Part shown: one piece after another, positions 45,059 to 54,882 of the stretch
How the letters are laid out: the number at the start of each line of letters is the position of its first letter
Position numbering within the stretch: position 1 is the first letter of the stretch
Assembly: GCA_964344435.1 (NCBI GenBank)
Contig: CAYFNH010000002.1
Location: forward strand, 1 to 64,000
Reading direction: 5' to 3'
DNA: 64,000 nt
Origin: Thiopontia sp964344435
GTDB lineage: Bacteria > Pseudomonadota > Gammaproteobacteria > GCF-002020875
The notes under the pieces: generated by a model
Database searches by the model: none
What the model was told of the DNA's origin: nothing
Seen by the model: the letters and a program-made list of their open reading frames with translations, nothing else
Made by a program: the position numbers and the translations under genes

Positions 45059-45403
45059 ATGATTCAATTCTCGCCCATCCCTCCCGGTCCACTACATGAC
45101 TCCTTCCACGCATCGATCCGTCAACAGATCGAAGCACTGAACCACGACCAGCTCCCTCTGCAGCAGGCACTGCAACAGACCTCGGTGGTCAGTCTGGAGG
45201 ATCCGTTCCAGGCCATCATCCTCCATACTGACGACAGCCCAGAGTCTATTGTGGTGAAGTGTGGCATCTTCTATGCCGGGGTGATTGGGGGCTGTAGCTG
45301 TGCAGATGACCCCACGCCAACCGATACCCTGCAAGAGTACTGCGAGATTGAGCTGGAGATCGACCGTGGCAGCGGCAAGGTGCTCCACCTGACCCTGCTA
45401 TAG
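45059..45403 (+). CDS. Conserved-looking hypothetical protein, cysteine-containing
   Basis: A 114-residue soluble protein that I do not recognise as a named family. It starts IQFSPIPPGPLHDSFHASIR and contains HDQLPLQQALQQTSVV. Its most characteristic stretch is VKCGIFYAGVIGGCSCADDP (about 66-85), followed by PTDTLQEYCEIELEIDRGSG. Four cysteines (KCG, GCSC, EYC) could bind metal. ATG 45059 is chosen because the preceding bases are the MITE end and a spacer. Its codon use looks ordinary. Confidence 0.7.
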   Translation: MIQFSPIPPGPLHDSFHASIRQQIEALNHDQLPLQQALQQTSVVSLEDPFQAIILHTDDSPESIVVKCGIFYAGVIGGCSCADDPTPTDTLQEYCEIELEIDRGSGKVLHLTLL

Positions 45404-45574
45404 CGGCAACAGTGAACACTCGGCAGCTGTTCCACAAACCGGAATAGGCCGCAGGAAACCTTGTAACCCATTCACAACCAATGAACTTTTATAACCCACT
45501 AAGGATTTCCTCAGCCTCTGGCACAACCCTTGCTCTATCCCTTGCAGAAACCAAACCGCAAGGAAACGCCTCAG

Positions 45575-46045
45575 ATGCCCCTCCTCCGAACCCTCACTCT
45601 CACCCTACTCCTGCTCTCCAGCAGTCCCGGGTTCGCCGTGGTGGAGGGGTATTCATTTCACGCCTCGCGCCTCGAAAACAGAACACCTCCAACCTCACAG
45701 ACAGAGACCGCCATCCCCTACGAAACCCTTAGCCACCATACCCGCCACCGCAAGTACCACTCAGCCCTGAGCGTCAACCGACAGGTAAGTCAGGTATCCA
45801 TCGTATTCCATACCAAACAGGAGCTGATCTCACTACGTGGCCCCAGGGTAAACGGCTTCTCCAGAGTACACAGTGATGGGCGCTGCGAGATCCATGTGAT
45901 GATGCCCTACCACTGGAACGATGACGATGCGATGCGTACCGTGGGTCATGAGCTGATGCACTGCTTTGGCGCCGAACATGAGCGTGGAGAAACGGAAGAT
46001 CCCACTCACTCACAACAATCAAACCGCATTGCACTATCAGACTAA
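45575..46045 (+). CDS. Small secreted metzincin-like metallopeptidase
   Basis: A 156-residue exported protein. The signal peptide PLLRTLTLTLLLLSSSPGFA occupies residues 2-21. The mature part has a basic histidine-rich segment (LSHHTRHRKYH) and CEIHVMMPYHWNDDDAMRTV. This is followed by VGHELMHCFGAEHE (about 129-142), a match to HExxHxxGxxH, the zinc-binding signature of metzincins. The domain is much shorter than typical family members, and no Met-turn was located with certainty. Substrate unknown. ATG 45575 is chosen for the signal peptide. Confidence 0.7.
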   Translation: MPLLRTLTLTLLLLSSSPGFAVVEGYSFHASRLENRTPPTSQTETAIPYETLSHHTRHRKYHSALSVNRQVSQVSIVFHTKQELISLRGPRVNGFSRVHSDGRCEIHVMMPYHWNDDDAMRTVGHELMHCFGAEHERGETEDPTHSQQSNRIALSD

Positions 46046-46062
46046 TGCTTTAAGGAGTCCCC

Positions 46063-49000
46063 CTATCGGAACAGGGGCTGGCGCTGGTCATGCGCACTCC
46101 CGCCCCAGAAGCGATCGGCATTGAGTTTGGTTGCATCCGGGTGTTTACTGACCGAGAGGATGCTGTACTCCTGCTGTTGAACGTCCCGTTTCAGTGGGCG
46201 TTGGTAACATTCACCATTCTTATCCCAAACCGCCATCACCATCGGGTGCAGCGCACTCTCTCCGCGCTTGACCACCAATGCAATCTCACCAGAGGCCAGT
46301 TTTACCGTGGTACCTGGTGGGTAGATCCCGAGCTCTGCAATCAACACCTTGCTCAACTGCACGTCATAATGCCCCTTTTTGCTGGAGACAAACTGCTGCA
46401 TGATCTGCCGGGGAGTACCGGGGCTGCGGTAGCGGCGTGGTGAAATCATCGCACCATAGCGATCAGACAATGCAATCAACCGCGCCTCTAGCGGGATATC
46501 CCTGGCATGATAGCCATTGGGGTAACCGCTGCCATCCATCATCTCATGGTGATAGGCCACCGCATTGAGCCAGGTACGGTCGGTCACCCCCATCTTGATC
46601 AACGCCTTGACACTGTTTTTGGGATGCAGGCGAATGTGCATCTGGTGAAAAGTACTCAACGTCCCCTCCATCTCATGGAGATCATTTTGCATTGGGTAGA
46701 GCCCCAGGTTTTGGGTCAGACTGGCGCAGGAGAGCGCACGAATCGTGTGCTCACTCCAGCCAAGGCGCTGTGCCGTCAACACCGCCACCATGGTGTTCTG
46801 AATGGTACGCATGATGGTGTGTGGAAAATGGGTGTAGAGATGGATCACTCCGATAAAGAGGTCTGCATCCTCAGTCAGTTTCGTAACCACCTCGTCCGCC
46901 AGCTCGACAATATCCTCGGAGAGGTTATAGCCATCCTGGGCATAGCTGGAATAGAGCTTCTCGAGCCGCTCCACCAGCTCTTCTACATATCGGCTTGCCG
47001 TGGGCACACGTCGCAGATGGTTGAAGTGTTCTCGGGTCTGCTCCCAATCCAGCTGCTGCAACGACTCAATCAGGGCCTCCTTGCTACGGCTGGTACGCTG
47101 AACAAAGGAGGTGATCAGCTCTTCATCACTCTGGGCCGACATCTGCTTCAACAGGTACTGGTTGACCACATAACGCAACTCGTTATGATCCAGTGGTTTG
47201 CTCATGAAGCCGTCACAACCTGCCTCAAAAAATTCATCCTGATAACGCTGTTCGGTATAGGCCGTCAGGGCGATGATCGGAGCCTCGCAACTCTGCTCTC
47301 GCAGAATGCTGGTTGCCTCAACCCCCCCCATGACCGGCATCTCCATATCCATCAAGATCAGGTCGAAGTGCTCCTGCAGCGCCCGCTCAACCGCCTCCTT
47401 GCCATTGCTGGCAACCACCACCGAGGCCCCCACCTGCTCCAGCATACGCTTCTCCAGAGCCTGCATGATCGGCACATCATCCACCACCAGCACCTTGCCG
47501 GAGACTCGTTGATGTTGCGCAGAGCGCTCCTGTGGTTCATTCACAGAAGACTTCAGTGGAGTGCGACCGACAGGGCGATAGGGGAGTTTGAGACGAAAGA
47601 TCGAGCCAACCCCAAGCTCACTGGTCACATCCATCGCCCCCCCATCAATCTGGCCAACTGGAAAGCAACATAGAGGCCAAGCCCGTGCCCGGAGAATGTG
47701 CTCTCCTTCTGCTCTATCCGCTCCTTGAGCCGCCCCAGATCTTTCTCGGACATCCCTACACCGGTATCCTCCACCTTGAAAAACAGGTGCTTCGTATCGT
47801 ACCAGCAGGTGAGGCTGATCAATCCATGGTGGGTAAATTCAACCGCATTGTCCAACAGATGGGCGATGATCTGGGTGATACGGTGAGCATCCCCGTTGAG
47901 CTGGATATCCTGCTTGCCGGGGGGATGAAGCTGGAACTCCAGCCCGGCATCATGAACGATGGTGATATAGTCGTGCTCGATATCCTTGAGCAGCACCGAA
48001 AGGCTGTAGTGGGTCTCATCCAGATCCAGAGTGCCACTCTCGATCTTGGACATATCGATAATGTCGCCCACCAGCGAGAGCCGTTTGCGATCTGCCTTGG
48101 CAAAGGCCAGCGCCATCTGCCGCTCCTGCTCCATCCACTGTACATCGTTGGGATCATACTTGAGGGAGATAAATTTGATCGCCTCCCCATGCTGATCCAT
48201 CACCGGGATAATCATGGAGCGGTTCCAGAAGGTGGCTCCATCCTTTCTGCGGTCCATAAGATCACCGTACCAGACCTCCCCCTTGCCAATCATCTCCCAC
48301 ATCTTCTGGTAGAAGGCCTCTGAATGTTCACCGGAGTTGAAGATACGGTGGTTTTCTCCGATCAGTTCACTACGCGAGTATCCGGTCAGCTCACAGAACA
48401 GGTCATTGACGTAGATAATTTTTCCTTCCCGGTCGGTAACACTGACATAGGTGCGCTTGTCCGCTTCCGGCACCGGGTATCTCCCCTCCTGTTGCACCAT
48501 CTCGGGCAGGGGCTGTCCGCCCTGTGTCTTATGCTGCTCCAGCTGCTTGAATCGACTCCAGCAGCTGGCGAGCGAGAGCGCTGTCTGTAGCAACCGTTTT
48601 GGTTCGACTGGCTTCCTGAAGTAGTCAAAATCGACCCCTACCTCTGCATGAAGCTGCTCCAGCTCATAATCGGAGTAGGCGCTGCAAAAGATGATGCGCA
48701 CATTCCGGTCCACCGTCCGGATCATCTTTGCGGTCTTGACCCCATCCCATCCCGGAGGCATCCGCATATCCAGCAGAATCACCGCATAGGGGCTGTTCTC
48801 GGCCAGCGCCTGCTTGACCATCAGGAACCCCTCCTTGCCGCTCAATGCACAGTCGTGTTCGAAATAGATGGGGGTATCACTGGAGATCTCCATATCCCCC
48901 CCATCATTGCCGTCATCTCATGCAGAACAGGGTCAATCCCGGTGTCGTGCCGGAAGATGGTTGCATAGGTATCGTGTACTTGTTTGCTGTCGTCAATAGA

Positions 49001-49075
49001 GAGTAGCCGCCACCTCGGCTGCTGAACCTCCTCACTATTGATTGGCTCTCCCACCTGACGTCTCCCCTGCCTCAT
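46063..49075 (-). pseudogene. Hybrid sensor/response regulator gene with two poly-G frameshifts
   Basis: Three overlapping minus-strand frames join into one ~1004-residue protein if a G is added to each of two G7 tracts (47637-47643 and 48896-48902). Reconstructed order: receiver 1 (LLSIDDSKQV, then ILLDMRMPPGWDG and FRKPVEP), a PAS domain (YVSVTDREGKIIYVNDLFCE), an ATPase (HLLDNAVEFTHHG, DTGVGMS, GHGLGLY), receiver 2 (LVVDDVPIMQAL, LILMDMEMPVMGGVEA, MSKPLD), and an HD-GYP-like domain. The histidine-bearing H-box is absent: AFAKADRKRLSLVGDIIDMS skips it. The HD of the HD-GYP domain is replaced (ASLTQNLGLYP), although VAYHHEMMDGSGYPNGYHA is present. Either a phase-variable or a decaying gene, or homopolymer sequencing errors. 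Confidence 0.8.
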
Positions 49076-49119
49076 CCTCTATGGCAAAAATCACCTTGTA
49101 AGCGATGGTATCTGACAAC

Positions 49120-52100
49120 TCAGAGCAGTACCTGCTCTACTCCATCCTGCTCCACTGTCTGCAGGAAGCGCTCCTGCCACCCTTGACCATGGAGCTGTTT
49201 TACCAACTCTACCACCAGATAGTCTACCTCCAATCCACTACCAGGTTGATAACGAATCAGCCCCTGCTGACAGGAGGGGCAGGAGGTCAGAATCTTCTTC
49301 GCCTGCGTCAGTTCACCACAATTCTTCTTCAGCTCACGCTCCTTGCGGAACTTCACCTGGGTGGCAATATCGGGCCGGGTTACCGCAAAGGTGCCCGACT
49401 CACCACAGCAACGGTCAGAGAGCTTCACCGTTGCCCCGGTCAGTGCCGTAGCCACCCGCTGCGGCGCATACTGCTTCATCGGCGAGTGACAGGGATCATG
49501 GAAGAGGTACTCGGTATCACCTTGCCCATCCGTCAACTTCACCCCCTTCTCCAGCAGGTACTCATGGATATCGAGTAGCCGACAACCGGGGAAGATCTGC
49601 TCGAACTGGTACTGCATAAGCTGATCCATACAGGTACCACAGGAGACCAGTACCGTCTTGATATCGAGATAGTTGAGGGTGTTGGCAATACGGTGGAAAA
49701 GAATACGATTACCCATCGAGATCTGCTCACTCTTCTCCAGCTCCCCAACTGCACGCTGTGGATAGCCACAACAGAGGTAACCCGGTGGCAGCACCGTCTG
49801 TACATCCAGCTCATAGAGCATACTGAGGGTAGCCAACTCCACCTGTCCGAAGAGCCGCTCGGAACCACAGCCGGGGAAGTAGAACAGTGCCTCCGACTCG
49901 ATACTGGTAGTGCGCGGATTACGCACAATCGGCACAAAACGGTTGTCCTCGATACCCAACAGGGCACGCGGACTCTTCTGTGCCATCCCCCCCGGCATTG
50001 GACGGTGGAAGAATTGCACCAGCTGCCCCTTGAACTCCGGTTTGCCGCTGGTCGCGGTTGGGCGCTTCGTCCGTTTAAGCAGGCCACCAGCATGCATCAG
50101 TTGATATCCCATGCGCTGCAGCGCATAGCTCCAGGTGACCATAGCGGTACGCATGATGCGAATCAGGCGTGGGTCGGTCACATTGAGAAACTGCATCGCC
50201 AGCCACCCCGCCGGCTTGAACCAGCGTTTGCGCTGGCGCTTGAGGATGGTGCGCATCAACACGGTAACATCGCCAAAGTCGATATTGACCGGGCACGGCG
50301 TTTCACAACGATGACAGACGGTACAGTGGTCGGCCACATCGTTCATCTCTTCAAAATGGCGTAGCGAGATCCCGCGGCGAGTCTGCTCCTCGTAGAGCAC
50401 CGCCTCGATCATCAAGCCGGTGGCGAGAATCTTGTTGCGTGGCGAGTAGAGCAGGTTGGCAGCCGGCACATGGGTGGTACAGACCGGCTTGCACTTGCCA
50501 CAACGCAGACAGTCCTTGACCATATGGTTGAGCTCTCCCAGATCATTGGCCTCCAGAATCAAGGCCTCCTGCGCCAACAGCTGCAACGACGGAGTATAGG
50601 CATTATCAAGCCCGGAGCCTGCCATCAGCTTGCCGCGATTGAAACGCCCTTGCGGATCGACCTGCTGCTTGTAGCTGCTGAATTCAGCCACCTCCTGCTC
50701 ACCCAGATAGTGCATCTTGGTGAGGCCAATGCCGTGTTCCCCGGAGATGACTCCGCCCAGCGAGGTGGCCAGCGCCATGATGCGATCCACTACACGGTCT
50801 GCCTCCTGCAACATTGCATAATTATTGGAGTGAACCGGAATATTGGTATGAACATTGCCATCCCCTGCGTGCATGTGGGTAGCAACAAAGAGTCGACGAT
50901 TCTTCACCTCGGCGTGGAGCGCATCCATTCTACTGCGCAGGCTCTCCAGCGCCTGATTGGCAAACAGCTCCTTGAGCGGACGGGCCAGCTCACGCTTCCA
51001 GGAGATACGCAGCGCTCCACGTTGAATCAGACGGAATACCGTGCTCTCCGAATCGAGCTCATCGTTGACCGCCAAATTGAGCTTGCGATACTTCAGATCC
51101 AGTGAGTCTCGCAAGGTTTGCCAACGCTGCCGCACCCGCTCCAGCAGGGCCAGTGCCGCTTCATGTTTGGTATGGAGAATCTGCTGCTGCTCGCTGCTGT
51201 CGGCCAGTCGCGCCAGCTGCTCCTGGCTACCCAACACCGTCTGGATCAGCGCCTCCAGCTCTTCCAGCCCCCCAAGCTTGTTCTCGATCGACTGCTCGAT
51301 GTTGATGCGCTCGATGCCATCTCCATAGTCGGCCAGTCGATCCAGCGGAATCACCACATCCTCGTTGACCTTGAAGGCGTTGGTATGGGCTGCAATTGCC
51401 GCGGTTCGGGTACGATCAGACCAGAATGAGGTACGCGCCTGCGGACTGATGGCCACAAATCCCTCTGCACCCCGACGTCGGGCCGCCTCCACCACCGCAT
51501 TCACCGCCTGCTGCAATACCGTCTCGTCTTCACCACCGATATCGGCCAGCAGCACCATTTTCGGCAGATCCGATCGAGCCGCCTTGGAGCTGTACTTGAC
51601 CGCCTTTACATAACGCTCATCAAGGTGCTCCAGACCGGAGAGGGCCACCCCTTCCGCCTGCTGCAGGATCTCGATGGTCTCGACAATGGCCGGGACGGCA
51701 CGGTGCAGGTCGGGATCGAAAAACTCCAGGCAGACCGTATGGGTCAGGGGCGAAGCCGGATGCAGCAGAAATACCGCCGAGGTGATAAGCCCATCACACC
51801 CCTCCTTCTGGGCACCGGGCAACCCCCCCAGAAACTTGCTGGTAACGTCCTTGCCCAGACCCGGCTTGCGCAGCTGTTGTGCCGGAATTTGCAATGTTGC
51901 GACCGCCCCCTTCGGGGTCTTGCCGTCCTTCTCATAACGCTGGATCTGAAACTCGGCATGGGGTTGATCATGCAACTTGCCCAGATTGTGGTTGGTGCGG
52001 GTCACCTCCAACCACTCTGCCTGCGGGGTCACCATTCTCCAGGAGAGCAGGTTATCCAGTGTTGTACCCCAACGCACCGCCTTCTTGCCACCGGCATTCA

Positions 52101-52950
52101 TCGCAATGTTGCCGCCAATGGTGGAGGCGTGCTGCGAGGTTGGATCCACCGCAAAGATCAGTCCTGCGGCACTGGCTAGCTCACTGACCCGATAGGTAAC
52201 GACTCCCGACTCCACCGCCACGGTGGCTACCGGCTCCTCCACACCGGGTATCTTCTGCCTGACCACCGCACCCAGTCGCTCCAGGCGCTCGATATTGATG
52301 ACCACACTGTCCGCCTCCAGCGGTACCGCACTGCCGGTATAGCCGGTGCCCCCTCCGCGCGGGATGATGGTCAGACCCAGCTCGATGCAGACCTCGACAA
52401 TGTCGCGCACCTCCACTTCGCTATCCGGGGTAACCACCACGAACGGAAACTCGACACGCCAGTCGGAGGCATCGGTAGCATGTGAGACCCGTGCCAGCCC
52501 GTCGAACTGGATGTTATCCCTGCGTGTCACCTTGGCCAGTGCACGTTCGGTCTTCTTGCGGAAGGTGGCCTGATTATCAATCCAGGAGCGGAACTGCTCC
52601 ACCGCCTGACGTGCCCGCTCCACCAGCTGCAGTGCCAGCACATTACCATCGGCTCGCAGCTCAATCTGATCCAGTCGGTGTCTCAGTGCCTGCACCAACG
52701 CCCCACGACGACCACTGTTGTCGATCAGGTCATCCTGAATATAGGGGTTGCGACGCACCACCCAGATGTCACCCAGCACCTCAAACAGCATGCGTGCGGA
52801 GCGCCCGGTCTGGCGCTGCCCACGGAGCTGGTTGAGCACATCCCACATCTCCTCCCCGAGAAAACGGATAACGATTTCACGATCGGAGAAGGAGGTGTAG
52901 TTATACGGAATCTCGCGGATTCTCGGTGCATCTGGAGCAGTGGTGGTCAT
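49120..52950 (-). CDS. Large FAD-linked, Fe-S oxidoreductase (DUF3683, CCG domains)
   Basis: A 1276-residue fusion. An N-terminal DUF3683-like part (to about 150) is followed by an FAD-binding PCMH domain (VVTPDSEVEVRDIVEVCIEL, TIIPRGGGTGYTGSAVPLEA, TSQHASTIGGNIAMNAGGKK) and an FAD-oxidase C-terminal domain with FVATHMHAGDGNVHTNIPVH and ISGEHGIGLTKM. Then come two 4Fe-4S sites (CLRCGKCKPVCTTHVP, CTVCHRCETPCPVNIDFGD) and two CCG domains (GYLCCGYPQRAVG, DRCCGESGTFAVTRPD). Relatives oxidise 2-hydroxyacids such as D-lactate or glycolate and pass electrons to quinone or hdr-like partners. Substrate here not determined. A leader with a terminator precedes it. Confidence 0.9.
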   Translation of the reverse strand: MTTTAPDAPRIREIPYNYTSFSDREIVIRFLGEEMWDVLNQLRGQRQTGRSARMLFEVLGDIWVVRRNPYIQDDLIDNSGRRGALVQALRHRLDQIELRADGNVLALQLVERARQAVEQFRSWIDNQATFRKKTERALAKVTRRDNIQFDGLARVSHATDASDWRVEFPFVVVTPDSEVEVRDIVEVCIELGLTIIPRGGGTGYTGSAVPLEADSVVINIERLERLGAVVRQKIPGVEEPVATVAVESGVVTYRVSELASAAGLIFAVDPTSQHASTIGGNIAMNAGGKKAVRWGTTLDNLLSWRMVTPQAEWLEVTRTNHNLGKLHDQPHAEFQIQRYEKDGKTPKGAVATLQIPAQQLRKPGLGKDVTSKFLGGLPGAQKEGCDGLITSAVFLLHPASPLTHTVCLEFFDPDLHRAVPAIVETIEILQQAEGVALSGLEHLDERYVKAVKYSSKAARSDLPKMVLLADIGGEDETVLQQAVNAVVEAARRRGAEGFVAISPQARTSFWSDRTRTAAIAAHTNAFKVNEDVVIPLDRLADYGDGIERINIEQSIENKLGGLEELEALIQTVLGSQEQLARLADSSEQQQILHTKHEAALALLERVRQRWQTLRDSLDLKYRKLNLAVNDELDSESTVFRLIQRGALRISWKRELARPLKELFANQALESLRSRMDALHAEVKNRRLFVATHMHAGDGNVHTNIPVHSNNYAMLQEADRVVDRIMALATSLGGVISGEHGIGLTKMHYLGEQEVAEFSSYKQQVDPQGRFNRGKLMAGSGLDNAYTPSLQLLAQEALILEANDLGELNHMVKDCLRCGKCKPVCTTHVPAANLLYSPRNKILATGLMIEAVLYEEQTRRGISLRHFEEMNDVADHCTVCHRCETPCPVNIDFGDVTVLMRTILKRQRKRWFKPAGWLAMQFLNVTDPRLIRIMRTAMVTWSYALQRMGYQLMHAGGLLKRTKRPTATSGKPEFKGQLVQFFHRPMPGGMAQKSPRALLGIEDNRFVPIVRNPRTTSIESEALFYFPGCGSERLFGQVELATLSMLYELDVQTVLPPGYLCCGYPQRAVGELEKSEQISMGNRILFHRIANTLNYLDIKTVLVSCGTCMDQLMQYQFEQIFPGCRLLDIHEYLLEKGVKLTDGQGDTEYLFHDPCHSPMKQYAPQRVATALTGATVKLSDRCCGESGTFAVTRPDIATQVKFRKERELKKNCGELTQAKKILTSCPSCQQGLIRYQPGSGLEVDYLVVELVKQLHGQGWQERFLQTVEQDGVEQVLL

Positions 52951-53030
52951 AAGAGGGCGAATGATACCTGATTGATGATGCCCCTATAAGCATGGAGACT
53001 CAATACTACCCATAAAATCCCGTAACAAAT

Positions 53031-53180
53031 AAAAACGGCCTTCAGGGGATGAAGCCTGAAAGCCGCGAATGTTTCCTTTGATGGTTATTGTTATTATCTG
53101 TTGGCTCTTCCCCCAAGGATGGATTGAAACCTTATTGTTATCTTCGTCAGAGAGTGTCTGTTATCACCACCTGACCTTGC
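53031..53180 (-). ncRNA. Candidate small RNA or regulated leader with AAYAAYAA motifs
   Basis: From a strong minus-strand promoter a transcript of about 150 bases would run to an intrinsic terminator, CGGCTTTCAGG/CCTGAAGGCCG (53055-53065/53036-53046) followed by TTTTT. Unpaired segments include GATAACAATAAGG and AATAACAATAACC, AAYAAYAA-type motifs like those bound by Hfq/Crc in decoy RNAs of Pseudomonas. It also has TTGGGGGAAGAGCC. The terminator ends 80 bases before the oxidoreductase start codon, so the piece may be an attenuating leader of that gene or a free sRNA; sequence alone cannot tell. Confidence 0.55.
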
Positions 53181-53186
53181 GAAGAG

Positions 53187-53215
53187 AATATACCCACCCC
53201 ACTAAACCATGTCAA
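53187..53215 (-). promoter_or_regulatory. Strong sigma-70 promoter
   Basis: On the minus strand a perfect TTGACA (53210-53215), a 17-base spacer and TATATT (53187-53192) predict a start near 53180. It drives the candidate small RNA/leader and possibly the large oxidoreductase gene. Confidence 0.75.
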
Positions 53216-53287
53216 GCTATTGTTTTTACTATAATATAATCATAATATCCTAATATTCTCCAAGCCTTGAGCAGAACATTACACCCC

Positions 53288-54127
53288 CTATCTTCCCTTC
53301 TGCCGCGCCTCTTCCAACGCCTCGCAGAGCAACTTCGCCCCCTCCACCAAACGGGGGCCGTGGCGTTGCAGAAGATCCGGAGGAACATGATAAAGATTTT
53401 CCTCCCGAACAGCCTGCAGCAGCGGGAAACGACTCCAGCTATCGAGCCACTCCGGACGGGACTCATCCATACCACTGGCAATGATCACCTCCGGATTGCG
53501 CTCCAGCACCGCCTCTACACCAATCTGGGGGGAGAGGCTGTCAAGCCCGGCAAAGACATTGCGACCACCACACAACTCAATTACGTGACTGATGATCTGC
53601 TCCCCATTGATGGTGATCAAGGGCTGGTTCCAGACCTGATAAAAGACATCGACCAAATGCTTTCCCTGGTACCGGTTGCGCAGCTGCTGCAGATGGTTGC
53701 GGTAGTCGTGAGCCTGCTCACCGGCCTGCTGCTCACGCCCCAACACCCCCCCCAACTGCTCCATGACGGTGGCCACATCCTCCAGTCGACGAGGCTCCGA
53801 GATATGGAATTTGAAGCCAAGCTGGCGCAGCTTTTCCAGCTCACCCGGCGCATTACCACTCTCCCATCCCACAATCAGATCCGCTCGACTGGCAATGATC
53901 GCCTCCAGATCGAGACGGTTATACCCCCCCACTTGAGGAATCCTCCCTGCTGCCTCGGGGTAGTTGCTGTAATTCACGGTACCGACCACCTGTTCCCCGG
54001 CACCGATTGCGAACAGCATTTCGGTCAGGTGTGGTGCCAGACTCACCACACGCAGGGCGTGACGCTCGTCAGCCTGTACGGCAAAGCTGAGAAACAGCAG
54101 GAGCAGTCGAATCAAAGAGGCAGCCAT
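53288..54127 (-). CDS. btuF: Periplasmic cobalamin-binding protein
   Basis: A 279-residue ABC-transporter receptor with a signal peptide (SLIRLLLLFLSFAVQADE, residues 4-21). The two-lobe, single-helix-linker fold of class III receptors is recognised by RVVSLAPHLTEMLFAIGAGE and VVGTVNYSNYPEAAGRIPQV. IIASRADLIVGWESGN, ELCGGRNVFAGLDSLSPQIG and EVIIASGMDESRP follow. Similarity to BtuF and neighbouring TonB-dependent receptor genes with a cobalamin riboswitch support B12 as ligand; iron-chelate specificity is the alternative. It overlaps the ATPase gene by 16 bases and ends the btuC-btuD-btuF unit. Confidence 0.88.
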   Translation of the reverse strand: MAASLIRLLLLFLSFAVQADERHALRVVSLAPHLTEMLFAIGAGEQVVGTVNYSNYPEAAGRIPQVGGYNRLDLEAIIASRADLIVGWESGNAPGELEKLRQLGFKFHISEPRRLEDVATVMEQLGGVLGREQQAGEQAHDYRNHLQQLRNRYQGKHLVDVFYQVWNQPLITINGEQIISHVIELCGGRNVFAGLDSLSPQIGVEAVLERNPEVIIASGMDESRPEWLDSWSRFPLLQAVREENLYHVPPDLLQRHGPRLVEGAKLLCEALEEARQKGR

Positions 54128-54882
54128 GCAACCCGCCCCTGCGCCCGAAGTTGCACCATCCCGGTGTCGTAGAGTCGATCCATATTTTCCGAGGTTGCCA
54201 GCACCTCAACCCCCCCCTGCGCCACCTCACCATGGCCAAACAGCAGTAACAGATGGGTGCAATAACGCATCGCTAGATTGATATCATGCAGCACCATCAC
54301 ACTGGCTGCAGCTTGCTGTCGAACCGACTCGGTCAGCTGCAGGAAGATCTGCTGCTGATATTTGGGGTCAAGATGGGCCTCCGGCTCATCCAGCAGATAG
54401 AGCTGTGGCTGCTGCGCCAGAATGGTGGCGATGGCAACCCGACGACGCTCCCCACCGGAGAGGCTCTGAACAGTGCGCTGCTGAAGTGCATTGAGCTCCA
54501 TCACCTCCAGTGCCCACTCTACCCGTTTCCGGTCTTCCGCACCCTCTCCACGCAGCAACGTGGTATGGGGATGGCGCCCCATCATCACCTGATCCAGTAC
54601 CGTGGTGGGGAAGATGTCATCCTGATGCTGGAAAACCAGCCCAACCCGACGTGCAACTTCACGACGATTAAGGTGGGTTAACGGTTGACCATTGAGCAAA
54701 ATCTCACCCTGATTGATCGGATGCAGCCCTGCCAGTGCGCGCAGCAGGGTACTCTTGCCCACTCCATTGACCCCCAGCACCCCCCAGATCTGTTCAGGTT
54801 CAATCCGCCAATCCAGCCGCTCACAGATCGATTTGTCCGCAATGGAGAGAGAAAGTTGATTGACTTGCAACACCGGACTCAC
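54112..54882 (-). CDS. btuD: Cobalamin ABC transporter ATPase
   Basis: A 256-residue ATP-binding subunit of the FecE/BtuD type. Walker A is GVNGVGKSTLLRALAGLHP near residue 38, the Q-loop LVFQHQDDIF, the signature QSLSGGERRRVAIATILAQ around 142-160, and Walker B QLYLLDEPEAHLDPKYQ, with the H-loop in VMVLHDINLAMRYC. It overlaps btuC and btuF at both ends, implying one tightly coupled operon. Confidence 0.93.
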   Translation of the reverse strand: MSPVLQVNQLSLSIADKSICERLDWRIEPEQIWGVLGVNGVGKSTLLRALAGLHPINQGEILLNGQPLTHLNRREVARRVGLVFQHQDDIFPTTVLDQVMMGRHPHTTLLRGEGAEDRKRVEWALEVMELNALQQRTVQSLSGGERRRVAIATILAQQPQLYLLDEPEAHLDPKYQQQIFLQLTESVRQQAAASVMVLHDINLAMRYCTHLLLLFGHGEVAQGGVEVLATSENMDRLYDTGMVQLRAQGRVAWLPL

